Notes: generated by a model from the sequence alone, not told the origin. A stretch of DNA of 55,790 nucleotides from Tubiluchus corallicola (GCA_030141605.1 JAQGDQ010000086.1:1-55790), one strand, 5' to 3'; positions 1-13,113 are shown, counted from the first letter of the stretch. Translations and numbers: made by a program.

Positions 1-690
1 ATGAACTGAACAGAGCTTTAACTTACTCGCACAACTGATTTGTGTTTTATTCTGGCAAAACATATTTTGTTTAATATGTTGTCTTTTGCATAATCAATTT
101 TATGTTATTGTTGTTAAAACTATAAGAGGCAAAATTGTGGAGTATTAATAATGATGGTTTGACAGAATTGTTCTGGAAAGTGCACATGCTCAATTGTTGC
201 AGATTTTTAAATGTCACAGCTAAAGTGATTGGAACAAGTAACCAATATTTAATTAGCTGTTAATTATCTTTTTTAATCCTGTATTAAGACTAACTGACCA
301 GGTGACGTTCACCTCCTTTAATAACATGTTTTGTGAATCAAATTTTGTAGGCAATAAATATGAGTTATAAGAATCTGTTAGTTTAATATTTCGTATTATG
401 ATTCTAAACAATTCGGTCTAAACTGTTATGATTCTTTCAAATTCATTATTGTCAAAATATACCAGTACCGTTGTAGCCGTCCCATTTTGCGTGTGCCTGT
501 GAATGTATGTGTGAGGGTGCGTGGAGACAGATCTGGGTGACTGTGTGTGTACACATGAATGCATGTATATTTTTGTAGTTGTTTAAAAGTATAAACTACG
601 TAAGTTAATCTACATCCTTATAATGCATTTATGAACTGAAATCTTAATAATTGCTTAGAAGAGTTTCGATCAACATGTGATTATTTTTAA
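1..690. other. AT-rich spacer, no gene seen
   Basis: No open frame with convincing coding composition on either strand. A degenerate TG-rich patch lies near 485-565. Nothing else stands out. Confidence 0.5.
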
Positions 691-1193
691 TATTCGTGTA
701 TTTTTTGTAAATAATTTATGCCTATGTAATCAGGGACTTAAATTTTTATACATATATCATTATTGATTGTCTGCATTGCTTACTAATATGAATAACTGTT
801 ATTAAAATAGGTGAATATAAAATTGAAAAGGATGTACGTGATTACATGTGCATACACATGTATAATTATAATTACATGTGTGCATTTGCAGGTGTGTGCC
901 TTTGTGTATGAATAATGTATTCAGTGATGTAAAACAATGGAATTAAGAACAATGTTGTATTCGTGTATCTTTTGTAAATAATTTTTGCCTATGTAATCAA
1001 TTTTTATACAATTATAATTATTGATTGTCTGCATTACTAATATGAATAGCCTTTATTAAAATAGGTGAATATAAAATTGAACAAGATGTACATGATTACA
1101 CGTGCATACATGTGTATAATTATAATTACGTGTGCCTTTGTGTATGAATGATGTATTCAGTGATGTAAAATAATGAAGTTAATAACAATGCTG
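691..1193. repeat. Imperfect direct tandem duplication (units of 267 and 236 bp)
   Basis: Unit 1 (691-957) and unit 2 (958-1193) start with the same TATTCGTGTAT word. They share in order a GTAAATAATTT..GCCTATGTAATCA block, a TTATTGATTGTCTGCATT block, an AATAGGTGAATATAAAATTGA block and a GTATTCAGTGATGTAAAA block. Unit 2 has a few short deletions. A third unit is not present: after 1193 only the first five bases match. No coding content is visible. Confidence 0.85.
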
Positions 1194-2766
1194 TATTCTA
1201 TTTTATCATAATCATGTTGTTATTTGTTGTTTTTGCATACATTCCAGTACTTATGACAGGGCCTACTTAATGTGGATAGTTGTGGCTGGGCAAGAACTTT
1301 GCTTGTTATCACCAAGATTAGACAGTGAACCATAAGAGGTGTTTCGGCCACATTTGGATATCAGTATATCATTTCCCAATCTACAAGGTAAAAAAGTACA
1401 ATGATACTGCCGAGTCAGCCTCAGCATTGCTTAACTTTAGTTGCTAAACATATACCGTGACCATTCAGCTATTTACCAACCCCTTAAAATAGCTTTATTT
1501 TTTTGGTTTATTTATGTGTGGTCAAGCAAATTAATCCTAGAAGCGAGCCATTGCATCTTACGCTTCGTCGTAAGTGGCATTAAGAACTTAGATACTGCTC
1601 TTGAATTCAACGCGTCCAAAAATAACTGTTTGAATTAACATTTTCTGCCAGTAATCCATCATAACTGAACCTTCAATTGGCATTGTATCACTTCGGGTAC
1701 AAATTCTAGTTCTAAATTTGTACAAAGCACATTTTAGAACAATAAGTGGCACATGAAAGTGAACTAAAAAGCAAAAATTTTCGTAACATATTAACTGACA
1801 TTAATATATCAGTGCGTGCAACTGTATTTTTCGAGGAAAAGCCACAATTTTAAATAGATATTTTACGGTGATATTAAAGAAAAGCAATTTTAATTCAGTG
1901 ACATGGACTAAAAGTGGTTATTATAATTAATTTATATACGATTTGGCTGCGGTTTTACCGGAAACTGTCTTCACGTAAAATCCATAATTGAACAGCAGTA
2001 GATCGGATGCGCATGCGCACTGCTTTCTTCTTTGTACGTCATTCGATTAAAACTGATTAATAGTCATGCAGACTGCGGCAGCATGTGACAGGATTAGCAA
2101 GACACAATAGGGCATATATCTGATACGTGTATGTTGTGTACGTGATGTTGATGTAGGTTCACTTTAATATTATCTAATCATAAAATTATATATAGATAGC
2201 CGATTACATTGAACATGTTCCTCATATTATCATGGGTGCCGCAATAACGTATAATAACGTGAAAATGTATAATGACGATGTATTATAACATTTATATAAA
2301 TATTGTATTTATAATAATATGAATTTTATGACCTGCATGTTAGAGTAAATATTACAATTATTTAAAATAAAATAATGAAATTCTAAACCTTCTACCCGAT
2401 TTTAATGTTATGTTTCCAGATAATTATGTTCCCAGAGATATTGTATGCTCGTCTGGCACAGTAGACTGGCTCCACTATTTTCAGGAACTAGAAGGGTGGG
2501 GTACATGGGGTTTTAAAAAAGTGCTTTGCCATTTTTTGTTTGATATAACCTCACAAATTTAGATACGGATCCGTATTTTCTAGTCAGCAACATTCGGTAT
2601 ATGGATCGACCTGCATTCTCTAGTTAATGCCTTTCGTGACATGGATCCGTATCATTAATTAAGGCCTTAAACTTATCCTAATCTGATGCCAGACGGCTTG
2701 TGCTACAACATTTCAACGTCGGTGCTATATCGTTGAAGTAAAACGTTTGGCTTCCTGTGCCCTACC
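1194..2766. other. AT-rich spacer, no gene seen
   Basis: Short open frames here have no family resemblance and no usable start. The only local structure is a perfect 14-bp palindrome, ATACGGATCCGTAT (2563-2576). Its right half, GGATCCGTAT, recurs near 2644-2653. Confidence 0.45.
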
Positions 2767-2769
2767 TTA

Positions 2770-3010
2770 ATTTAAAGGTGAAAATTCAAGTTCGGGTGCC
2801 AGAACTTTAAGGCAAAAAAGTTCAGATCCGGAAACGGACCTCAATGTAGCGTAGCCACATTGAAATCTGAATTTTAAGACACAGTCCAGTAAGTGTTTAC
2901 ATTTTTCCCTCATCGTGTAGTGAAGAAGTGGAACAGTTTGCCAAAAGAACACAGTTAGTTGATCGAATTTAAACCCTTTTAAGGAGAGATTAGAACTTCA
3001 CAATAGTCGT
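2770..3010 (+). pseudogene. Decayed non-LTR retrotransposon (LINE) C-terminal end
   Basis: Around 2915-2985 one forward frame reads VVKKWNSLPKEHS, a stop, then LIEFKPF. The order (basic)-W-N-S-L-P followed by F-K is the usual carboxy-terminal signature of CR1/Jockey-like LINE polyproteins. The preceding 150 bases look like the same region but are broken by stops and frameshifts, so this is an old 5'-truncated copy. The clade cannot be fixed from so short a remnant. Confidence 0.6.
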
Positions 3011-6000
3011 GCTTTAGGAAGCCAAATTTCTGATGAAATATTATGAAAGATGGCAATTAAGAGAATGTATTTTAAATTTATGATTCAAGATTAAATTATT
3101 ATCTCAGTTAAAACTGAGTGAGGTGTGGCACATCACGCTATCATCAGTTGATTGTTGGTCACGACTATAGATTTGATGACGCAGCTCCTATGCCCAGAAG
3201 TTCAGTGCGCACTAGGTAAGTAAACAAAAAAGGAATTGGAGTCCGCACCTCGGGGCAGATTAGGAGCTGATTTGAAGACCGAGGGCTAGCATGTGTTTCT
3301 CGCTGTTTACACTTGTACTTGATGTTGAATAAATATAAATAAAGCTGTGTTCGTTTGCTATGCCCTCTCGGCTGTTCACATGCAATCATGACGAGCCACA
3401 CAGCCACCGCAGCAATAAACAACAATAAACAGCAGCTATAAACTATCACAAACTCAAACTTTTTTACTATGGCGATATTCGTTTAGTTCTAGGAATTGGA
3501 ACTTCCGACAGGCAGTTACGCATTGTTTTTTACTGTGTATGAGGTCTCACGTTTCTGTTAACCTGATAAAGTTGTCCCCTTATAATGCCGTTTTCCCATC
3601 TGAGTAATGATGCTCTTAAAGAATGTCACGGTCACCATCTAACAATTGTCAATTTGGTTTATGTATGCGACTAGTTTGCAGAGATCAGTGCCATTTCATT
3701 CAATTTGCGAAATATAGCCAAGATGATTCCTTGCACGCTATGGAACGCTTACAAGACATTAACTCAATAATAAAGTAAACGTATGTTTGCTGCGGACATC
3801 TACTCACTGACAGCTTCACGCGTTGCCTCTTCATCAGTTAAGATTAGATTTTTTACTTATGTTTCTCTTTCAGTAAGTGCACGTCAACACTAATTTACTT
3901 CAATATTATGACTTTGTTTATGAAGTTTCCGCCAAGTCTGTCCTTTCACGCCAGTCTTGCTTTGTACGTTGTCGAATGTGGCCTGACATGAAATACAATC
4001 GCGCAAGTTTATGAAGATACATTCCATTTACTTGTAGAATACACCATGAAGCCCTTTGTTCAGCCGGCTTCCATATAAATAAGATTTGAACCATCTGGAA
4101 CGCACAGGTTTTTGCATTTTTGCAATAAGCTTGTTATTCAGTTGTTCTGCCACTAGAGAGCGTAGTAGCAGTTACTGATTGTAAAATGCATGCAGATACC
4201 TCCTCCAGCTCTGTGACTGCAGGAAGCAATGACATTTCTACTTCAGGAGCTTTGATTGTTGCTTCCTGTTAATTTTACCTGTTTTTTCTTGTCAAACTTT
4301 TTGTTGTGTTAGTACACTGCCTTTTTAGATTTTTCCAGTTCTCCGTTTGTTCTGTTGTCCTTTACAACGCCAGATTTTTTAAACGCTCATCACGCTACAT
4401 TCTGGAAGGCACTCAAATGCAGGGCGCAAAGAAGATGACTGTGTGCCTTGGTTATGCGAACCTTCAAACAATTTGATGTTTGGCAATGTAAACTAGTACT
4501 TCTGCTTGCGGCACGCTAGAGGATAGACTATGGAATTAACTTGGTATATGTTAGACTAACAAAGGTTTTGTGGAGAGAGCTTTTCTGAAGCTTTGCTGCA
4601 TTTTTTGCATATGCGTGAATTGTTTTCCACACATTTTTTATACATAGTTCGACACTTTGTAAGGATTTGGCCCGGGTGACTTATTTTATGTTGATGGTTG
4701 TGTCAGGACTGAGGACCCGATTCTTGATCATAATCTGACAACACGGCAGGATGAGACACTGAGTCGACAAAGTTGCCTTAAATTCCTTTACACTATGCAA
4801 AAATTACTCTACCCGTAGAGGGCTTTTTAGATCCGGATAATTGTAAACAGTCGAACAGCCGCGAGGACTACTATGAGCAGCTGATTTTCATGACTCCGTC
4901 ACAGAAGATGTACACGTCCAAAACTCGTTTTAATTTTGTAATAATTAATTTTCCCTTTTTGTGACACTGCATAGCTATTAGTCAGAGCGACGATCGAGCC
5001 AAACCAAACACTTTTCATTGACCGTGGACTCTGACAATCTGTTTTTAATGACATGGAGGTAAAAGATTCCTATACCTACATGTAGCGTAAACGCGGTTTT
5101 AGCAACTTTCGATTTAAGTTTTTATCAACTTTAGTCTTTCGCCACTCTTCCCTTGAATTGTATTTTTTAGTTTAGTAAAAACTAGAAATGTGATATTTAT
5201 AAAACGGAAAATAAAATGAATCTGAATCTTCCGGACTCGTATACGTATTCCTTTAATGACCTAAATATCCAGGGACGGTATTAGGTAAAAAAATCCCAGT
5301 TGAGCGAAATGTTACAACTTACTCCTAGAAATTTTGTAGCACTTTTTGGTGTTTTTGTTGTAGTCTGAAATTATGCCTTTATTCAACTCCTGCAGTTTTA
5401 TCCAACCATGCTAGTACACATGATCAGCGTACTTTAGTTACATACCACTTTATCATACCATGTTAGTTACACACAACAGCATTTCTAAAATTTAATGATA
5501 ATTTAAAATTTTTATTGCATTATCATTTAGTTCAACGTTGTCTTTGACGATGCATTTTTAAACGGAAACCGACTGAAGCTGAAACACTGCCTACTGAATT
5601 TATTCTCCAAGCTACTTGGAAATGCAGTTTTATAACAAGTATCGCTTAACTACCATGGGGCTAAGAAGGAAGAGGGATGAGAGAAAGCAATAAATCTCAT
5701 TTTTCATTGCAACTGTTTACGCTAAACAAGAATGGTACTTTTTATTTCAACAGATGTAACTAAAGCAAATGGCCTCATGCTTTTATGTTTTAGATTTTTG
5801 AAATTGTAATTGAACAGAGGCCCAGGCTCCGTGTCTAATACATACTAACTACATATGATATAGATTGGCTTCTGGGAGCGTTTGGCCAAGTTCAGTGTAA
5901 GCAGCCTAGTTACAATCAGTGGATCAGTGTTGAAGTTCAGTTTTAGTTTGAAGTTTCAGTGTGGTTGTTGTCCTGCACATAACAATTTGGTTTTTTAATA

Positions 6001-7136
6001 ATAATTCGTGATTTGTTTTTACTATGTTTACCTAAATGGCGTTTGAATGAAAGCAAATATAAATTGCTTATAAAACTACAAGTCAAAACACCTGTAAAGA
6101 ATTTTTATTAGTTAAATACACGTGAAATTAAAACAACATAGACTAGTTAAAGCCATGCACTATATCCAACCCCGTACAACTACGCCACATCTAGACTCAT
6201 CAGGAGGAACCTGCATCTTTGCATTTCGGACTCTTCAATGCTCAAACCCGGCAGCGTGTGGCCGGATGCACAGCTTCGCTAGAATGACTACAAAAGCGAA
6301 AGCTGAGCGTCCTTCCTAAGAGTAGCCAATCAAACTAACTCACCCGCGCGAAATACCAAAAAAAGTATCCTTTCACAACTATCCTTCCTTTCTTTCTGCT
6401 GGCAAGTGACATAATTCAGGCTACGTTATGCCTTGTCAGTCGTTTCGAAGTCAGGCCTTGCTGGTACTTCGAGCATAGCTCACATGTAGGCAAGTGGACA
6501 ATTAACCGTCAGAGCTAAAGCAAAATAATAGTACCTAAAGATACACGTTTAATGTTGAGTAGCATTGCTACTATATTCATTTCTATCGCTAATCAAGCGA
6601 CTTAAACAAGGTTCATTTCATTAACGTTGTTAATGGACAAACGCGTGTTTATACCCCAAAGAATCCTTAATTATTCTAATTATAAATCCAATGCTAAAAC
6701 AAAATAATTAAGGTACATGTAGGCCTAACAGTAATTACAAAAATATATGTATGTAAACTGTAAAAGAAATAAATCAATATGCAAATAAATAACAAAATAA
6801 TAAAAATAGTAAAAGAAAAGCAAAAAGAAATTTATATTAGCAAATAACAATGATAATAACAACAACCCTAAAATAAATACATAATTAGAATAAATAAATA
6901 AACGGGACAACAGCATATTTTTATTTCATCACGACAATACAAACATCAATACAATATGTCCTTTACAACAAAGCATGATATGATAGTCACAGTACACTTT
7001 ATCATTATAGTAATATTTTAATAAAATGAGCCGGCATGACATCCATATAAATTGTTGCTTGCACTATAGTAAACGTTTACAGCGTATGTTTTGCAACGTT
7101 TACTCTATGTCTTTATAGACTAATTATAGTAATGGT
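3011..7136. other. Spacer, no confident gene; some isolated exon-like signals
   Basis: No confident coding sequence. A consensus donor CTAG|GTAAGT lies at 3215/3216, 40 bases after an ATG at 3176. An open 44-codon stretch at 4830-4961 (+) after a TTTTTAG reads like coding sequence (it includes REDYYEQLIFMTP), but I could not assign it. A CCAAT-box-like AGCCAATCA lies near 6325 in a locally CpG-richer patch (6150-6350). 6725-6916 is a low-complexity A-rich tract. Confidence 0.3.
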
Positions 7137-7555
7137 GTGATAAATAGACTGCGTATATATTGCATACAACAATGGTATCAGAAAGCTGTTTTGCTTGAAG
7201 TGCGATTGCAGTGCTTCTGGCAAGTGTCTAAACCTATATCTATCTTTAGTCATATTCGCAGAAGATCATGTTATAGCGCTCGAAATAAGTTACTATTGTA
7301 CACTGACAACAGTATTATAACTGCTATTATTAACTCATATTGACCTGTTAAATTTTGCTTTTTTATGAAATAGAACGAATTAGTACACGTTCTATGAAAT
7401 AGAACGAAAATATATATATATATTTGCTCTTATAATTTTTTATTTCATTGTATTTTGTTTCATTTTAGTACCGTATTTGTACTTTATATGGCCTTAGTTG
7501 CAGAAATAAAAATTTGAATTGTATTGAAAAATTGAATTGAATTGAATATAGTCAA
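7137..7555 (+). pseudogene. LINE 3'-terminal fragment with (TTGAA)-type tail
   Basis: The frame at 7137-7340 contains RLRIYCIQQWYQK and a trailing basic segment. This resembles the region downstream of reverse transcriptase in a LINE group whose proteins carry R-x-YCIQ-x-WY, but the rest of that domain is poorly kept. The 3' flank contains two copies of TCTATGAAATAGAACGAA (about 7380-7410) and ends in AATAAAAATTTGAATTG followed by short TTGAA/ATTGA repeats (7506-7550), the typical short tandem tail of such elements. It is clearly 5'-truncated. Confidence 0.45.
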
Positions 7556-9517
7556 GAAGCATTGTTTGTGCGACTATAATTCCTCTAACAGTGCAGGTAT
7601 TAGTGGAATTATAGTGAAAAAAGGGAAGGTAAAAAAGTGAAAATTATAACGGAGAGTGCAGGAGATGGGAGTTAGTAAGTTTAAGTTAGTGAAATAATTT
7701 GAACGAGAACGAATATGGGACTGAAAAGCCATACATACAGGCCTACTACTATCAGAAATTAAAACTAAATTAGGCCCAATTTAACAAAACCTTGTTTACC
7801 AGAAATCTACCCAAACTTTCTCAAGCAAGTATCTCGAAACATACGATCACTGGCCTTCAGTAGACCTAATCTTGGGTTTCCCCTACTTAACATAATCTCG
7901 ATCAGTTTTAAGACTCTCAATAAAAACTTTTTCTTTACTGTATATAATCCTTGCAAACCTAAGTAGCCGACTAGCAGAAATTTTGAAATCTAGTTCAAAA
8001 AGACTGTTACTCTAGGAAAAGTACACTCTACCACAGAAAATGGTTACGAAAGACTTCCGTTTTAATATGAACTTCCTCAACAGCTACATCCAAATAACCT
8101 TCGTGGCTATCATCAGCCCCACCACTTGGACAACTCTTGTGAATAATGTTGTTAAAAAATTCTAAATAACCAAACAAATGTCATCAATATATCTATAGGT
8201 GAGTGAAAGCTTTTCAGCCAGACCCAGTTCTTATCCTTAAGAAGCTACTGCGTAAATGAAAACTCACAGTAACACAAGAGAATGTCATCTAATAACGTAC
8301 TACAATTGCCCCACGTAGGAATTTCTTTAAAAGAAAACAGGACGATTTTCCACATCCTCTACTACACTTTGAAGCAAGGGAAAAAGTATACATTTTAACG
8401 CATACAATAATGCCAAAGCGCTTATGATAATTAAATTATAGGTTAAAAACCTTAATTAATGGTGGGCGAGCCCAACTAATGATGATTTCACAACTGCGCA
8501 TAATTTTCAACAGCATAAATATTCAACGAGCAGGTTGCACGTGTTTACTAAAGCAAAAATGAAAGTACAGTACTACTACATAACATTCAATGTGATATAA
8601 AGAAAACTCGACAAATTTTAAGTTTAAAATTCAGATTTCAAGTTTACCGCTGTGGTGAAGCAGGAGCTCTAGAACGTGTGCACTACGTCACAACTGAATA
8701 CCTACATCTGAACTGAAAGGTACAGCACATATTTCTTGTGCAATGCGTTTCCGAGATGTAGGCGCTAGTACCCGTCTAACTAGCGAATGGTGAAAAACAT
8801 GTAACAGCAAAGAACTAGCTACATGCAAAATTACGTGTCTGTAGTAATAATTATTTGACGTAAGTCATTCTTAAAAAAGTGAAACTGAAACGTAAACCTA
8901 AACGTAAACATTCCATGTCAATATTTTATAGATTAGATTTTCTGAGCTGTAGTTTGAAACTAGGTCGGATTGTCCTTTAATCTACTGAAAACAGCCCCAG
9001 AAAAACTAACATATGAATCAGAATATGAATGGCTATCGATTGCTATCGAAATATTTTATAACCTGAATAATTAATTCTTGTAAAAAGACTTTGTCGTAAC
9101 CTATACGCACATATTTGTTCCACTAAACACAATATCCAGAATCTGAAAAATTCCATTAACTAGTTCTAAATCCAGATTCGTACAAAGTGTTGAAGATTCA
9201 AAAACCTAAATGAAATTTGCAACTACACCTTTAATTTTGTAGTAAGTGTACTTTGTAGTAAGTATGACCCATCACAATGAAAATTTGCTTTTTTAAGTTA
9301 GCAATCGATTTTTTTAGTATCTTTAAATCAAAGTTTCAGTGAATTTCGTTTTAACATTTAGCGCAATTTGCTATTTATAATATTTTACAGGTTAAGTTCT
9401 AGATCACACAAGGAGGTACGTAAAAGCATTCAGGCTCAGTATTGTTTAAATTTAACTGCTTTTTATAACATTTGATAAATTTTGTTTATCTATTACGTTT
9501 TTCAATAGTAGTACGCG
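7556..9517. other. AT-rich spacer, no gene seen
   Basis: I see no coding stretch, splice-flanked exon or repeat of note here. It lies downstream of the minus-strand GPCR gene and may hold part of its 3' UTR. Confidence 0.4.
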
Positions 9518-9524
9518 TTGTATA

Positions 9525-9640
9525 TGAACATTGTAAAAAATGGAAAAAATAAAGAAAAAGAAGAAAAGAAAAACAAAATAAGCAAAAAAGGGAAAAAGGA
9601 AGAAAAGAAAAAGGAAAGCAAAAACAAACAATATTTTTCG
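9525..9640 (-). repeat. Purine-rich tract in the GPCR 3' flank
   Basis: The plus strand is almost only A and G for about 115 bases (AAAAAGAAGAAAAGAAAAA type words), so the GPCR transcript would carry a U/C-rich run starting about 30 bases after its stop codon. The overlapping lysine-rich (+) and phenylalanine-rich (-) open frames are artefacts of this composition. Confidence 0.7.
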
Positions 9641-9667
9641 CATCCGGCAGAAAAATCAGTAAAAATC

Positions 9668-11221
9668 TCAAACAAAAAGTTCTTTACTATTGGCTGGCTG
9701 GTCAGATTTTTTCAGGTTATCATTGCTGTACCCGGTCTTTGCAGTCGCACCTGCAGAAAGCATGAACTTGGAGCTAGTTCCAGCGAGACGTGAAGGTTCC
9801 GAACTACGTGATACGTCGCTTACAGTATTTTTCTTCCTACAAAAGACTTCCACGAGACTTTTCCTGTAACTCGGACAGATGAAAGTGTACATGTACATGT
9901 TCATGGCCTGATTCATGAATACCAGTGTGTTGGCCACATATCTGACAGAGGCAAAAACTGGATCTTTCAACAGCGAGTGGTTGGCCCTGCGTGCGAGTGC
10001 GACAATCGTATTTGGCAAAGTGAAAATGATGAAAATGACAGATGCTGTTGCCAAGAGGACCAAGAGATGGCGCTCATCACGATTGGTCTTCATTTGTCGA
10101 GTAGAGCGGATTTCGTTGACCATCTGGACACGTCGGACCGTCTTTTTGTGAAAGGACCGCATTGTGAGCGGATTGAAAATTACAACGCACAGGGTGGTCA
10201 TAATTTGTCCAAACAATGCTCTTGCCCAGGCGTAGAAGTATTTGTATGCTGGATGATTAACATAGTAGCTGATTGGTTTATAAACGTATGTGGTCTCTCC
10301 CGTTGCCGGATCTGGTTCCGATTCGACGACCATGTTTCGAAAAAAATCAGGAAATACCAAAAGGAGCGAAAAAGTGAAAGCAAATAAGATGATGGAATTG
10401 ATAATGTTTTTGTTTCTGACAGTTTTAATTGAAAATGGATGAGACACGGCAATGTATCTGTCCAGCGTCAATGCAACAACTAGATAGTTACTTGCAAATT
10501 TAAACCAGTTAAGACAAGTGATACTGATATGTCCAACATACCAAGCCGTCGCGTAGTTCCAAGGTTTGAGGATATTGCAGAGGCTGGTGGAGTAAAAGAA
10601 AGGTACAGAAGTGAAATCAGCCACTGACATCCACAGCAAGTACCGGTAAGAAATAGAATGGAAACTGTTGCTACGGCTAAAAACAATGATGTTTATCGAA
10701 TTCCCCACGAATCCAAAAACAAAAATTAATGGCGATGCTACATGCGACATGAAATGTCGAACTGACTTGGCAACTTCTTTTCCGCGCGAACTTTCCTCAT
10801 TGTTGGTCTGTACATTTCCGCCATTTGTATTATCATCATTCGCAATGTGGTTGACTGTGCGGTTTACATGTTGCCCTGTCATGACGTTGCTGGTGACGTT
10901 TAAGACATCAACGTAATTACTTAATTTAATACCATTGTTGCTTTGGTATTCTATTCTCTGTCCAGGAATCTTTGTTTTAATACAACCGTCTGCAAAGCTG
11001 TGGTTTCTTTCATTTACTTCATGTTGTTCATCAATGCCTTTAGGAATACATATGGATAAGTTAGCCTTCTCTTGCACAAAAGTTTCACTACTGTGTTTAG
11101 AATACGCGTGTTGGGTTTTATTGGCAACTTCGTGGATTTTGGAGCCATCAGCAATATGAAGCAATATTCCCACCGCAGCACCGCACCAAATAAAAGTTCC
11201 AACTGCATGTATAAAGAGCAT
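9668..11221 (-). CDS. Class A (rhodopsin-like) G protein-coupled receptor, probable neuropeptide receptor
   Basis: A 517-codon open frame without introns. ATG at 11221 has A at -3. Residues 1-25 are hydrophobic and may be a signal peptide. A long extracellular N-terminus follows (to about 158) with five N-glycosylation sequons (N34, N54, N73, N108, N120). Seven helices lie near 159-181 (GNS motif at 173-175), 193-214 (SVAD), 228-253, 273-291, 331-349, 385-409 and 425-448. The DRY motif is intact at 254-256. The TM6 CWxP motif is replaced by TLPN, and NPxxY by NMYMY (441-445). A basic third loop and a Ser-rich tail with Cys461 suit G protein coupling and palmitoylation. Position 3.25 is Gly230, not Cys, and ECL2 (292-330) has no cysteine, so the usual TM3-ECL2 disulfide is absent. 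Overall pattern fits protostome peptide receptors of FMRFamide-receptor-like type; the ligand cannot be named. Confidence 0.9.
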   Translation of the reverse strand: MLFIHAVGTFIWCGAAVGILLHIADGSKIHEVANKTQHAYSKHSSETFVQEKANLSICIPKGIDEQHEVNERNHSFADGCIKTKIPGQRIEYQSNNGIKLSNYVDVLNVTSNVMTGQHVNRTVNHIANDDNTNGGNVQTNNEESSRGKEVAKSVRHFMSHVASPLIFVFGFVGNSINIIVFSRSNSFHSISYRYLLWMSVADFTSVPFFYSTSLCNILKPWNYATAWYVGHISITCLNWFKFASNYLVVALTLDRYIAVSHPFSIKTVRNKNIINSIILFAFTFSLLLVFPDFFRNMVVESEPDPATGETTYVYKPISYYVNHPAYKYFYAWARALFGQIMTTLCVVIFNPLTMRSFHKKTVRRVQMVNEIRSTRQMKTNRDERHLLVLLATASVIFIIFTLPNTIVALARRANHSLLKDPVFASVRYVANTLVFMNQAMNMYMYTFICPSYRKSLVEVFCRKKNTVSDVSRSSEPSRLAGTSSKFMLSAGATAKTGYSNDNLKKSDQPANSKELFV

Positions 11222-13009
11222 AATGTTATTTCAATAGGCCCATACAAATTAATGTGCGCTAACAAATAAGTCACACGGACAAAGCCTAACTGTGTGATGT
11301 TGAATAATGAGGCGCGCGATAGCTTGAAAGTTTTATCTCATGTTATACGCAGATGCTAGATGCTAAAAATGAGTGACAGCTCTGCGCAGGAAAAAGGCAT
11401 AACTTAACCTCCAAGCCCACGATCTCGACCTCGATTACATTCTTTTTACTTATTTTTATTTATTGTCATTTATGCATATATTAAAATATTAAAGAAAGAA
11501 ATCAGCAAGCGCAGGCGCACTGGCGCTGATCCTATAATAACAAAATAACGCACGAAAATAAAAACTAAAAAACTATACCCCAAAATTGAATATGTCTCAT
11601 TAAAAGGCTCCCAAACATGTAATTAAATATGAAATATATACTCTGTACAGTATGAATTATATAATGTGGCATGGAGAGAACCAATTAGGCCTGTAATAAT
11701 CTTACATGTTTCGGACAAAGTTACAAGAAGGCAGTAAATTAACGTTACCTGATCAATTGTTAAAAGCTGACAAACTGTAGCATTAACTACAGAGAATCCA
11801 AAGCATTCCAAATGTTTACAATTCTGTACAACGCAATACATGGTTTGGGAGCTTCGTATGCGAGCTTATAATGGGAATTGGATAAAATAAACAAAGGAAG
11901 CTCGCCATTGAAATGTCAAGGGAGCAAATTTAGCAGCGAACATTTTAATGAGTTAAAACCGACACTTTCAAAATGTCTTTAGTTAAATTATTTCAAGCCT
12001 CTCGTGTAGGTAGCTTGATTCCAGACATTTTTATTATTGTTGATTCTTGTCATTATCATGATGTTCACAAAAAGTTATTAGTAAAATGAGCTACGAGCGA
12101 CTTTCAAATATAATGTTACGTTATACATTCATTGATTTCTAAGAAAGATAAGCGTTTGAAACCCCATTCTTTGGAGCAAGAAATTCTTTTGCCCTGTTAG
12201 ATTATTAGCCCCCCCCCCCCCGATAATTCGTTGTGTTCGTGAGTGAATGGCACGCAAAAGTGATAATATGGACAAGTGTGAATGACAATTTTGCTCGATA
12301 CAAATGAAATCGTATTACGTAATTGATATGTTTTCCTGGCGACTTTTCCCCCTATGAGATTTTTCCTGGGTACGTTGCACAACGTTGATTGTTTATTGTT
12401 TTCCATCAGGAAAGCATGATAGTCTCGACGCACTACACTCATCAGTCTCACGAAGGCAACTTTGAATGTCATTCAGTCATGACATTTTTGAGTGTCAGTC
12501 TAGACGGGACATCAGTATAAAATCTGCATTAAAAGTGCCCACGGCTCTCAAGCTCATTATTGAAGAGCTAACATTGCCCCATCAATACCAATGATAGTCT
12601 TTTTATGCCTAAGCTCAGCTTTACGGTTTAGTGCTGTAAATGAATGTATAAAAATATAAGATTATAGCTAACGACGTTTAAAACCAAATTTTATTTGTTA
12701 CTTCTAATTACTTTTCTGCCTTTTTTCATGCAAAAAATTATTAGAGGATTAAGAAGCACAACAAAAAACACAACTCAGTCACTTAATTATATACATGCCT
12801 AGGTCTAATTATTATTGAATATATACCAATTAGATAATTTACTAAAACATTATTGAACTTGATCTGATCTATACAGGAACAGATCTGCACTAGTGGCCAG
12901 AGCATGAATGTATTAACTGTGATCATATTGGAAGAGGTTGAACGTGGTAAAATTTTTCACCAATAATTTTAATCTCAGTATTAGTAAGATGTTCAGAAAT
13001 TCAATTTGT
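11222..13009. other. Upstream spacer of the GPCR gene, no other gene seen
   Basis: Would contain the GPCR promoter, but no clear TATA or initiator could be fixed. A pure C run lies at about 12210-12222. A GC-rich imperfect palindrome with ATCAGC/GCTGAT ends lies near 11503-11532. No coding stretch was found. Confidence 0.4.
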
Positions 13010-13113
13010 AATATTGATAAACTGGAGTCTTCCTCTTCCGCGGGAAATAGTTTAGGCCTCAAATATTGATAAACTGAAGTCTTCCTCTTCCGCGAGAAAT
13101 AGCTTAGGCCTCA
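13010..13113. repeat. Tandem duplication, 2 x 52 bp
   Basis: Units 13010-13061 and 13062-13113 both read AATATTGATAAACTG, then AGTCTTCCTCTTCCGCG, then GAAATAG and TTAGGCCTCA, with about four substitutions between them. Confidence 0.9.

Noticed and set aside
3165-3449. 94-codon minus-strand ORF with a hydrophobic N-terminus that looks like a signal peptide
   Set aside because: Its first codon is GTG, the first ATG lies inside the hydrophobic run, and no splice or family evidence supports it.
9518-9793. Lysine-rich ORF opposite the GPCR 3' end
   Set aside because: Translation of a purine tract plus antisense of the receptor tail.
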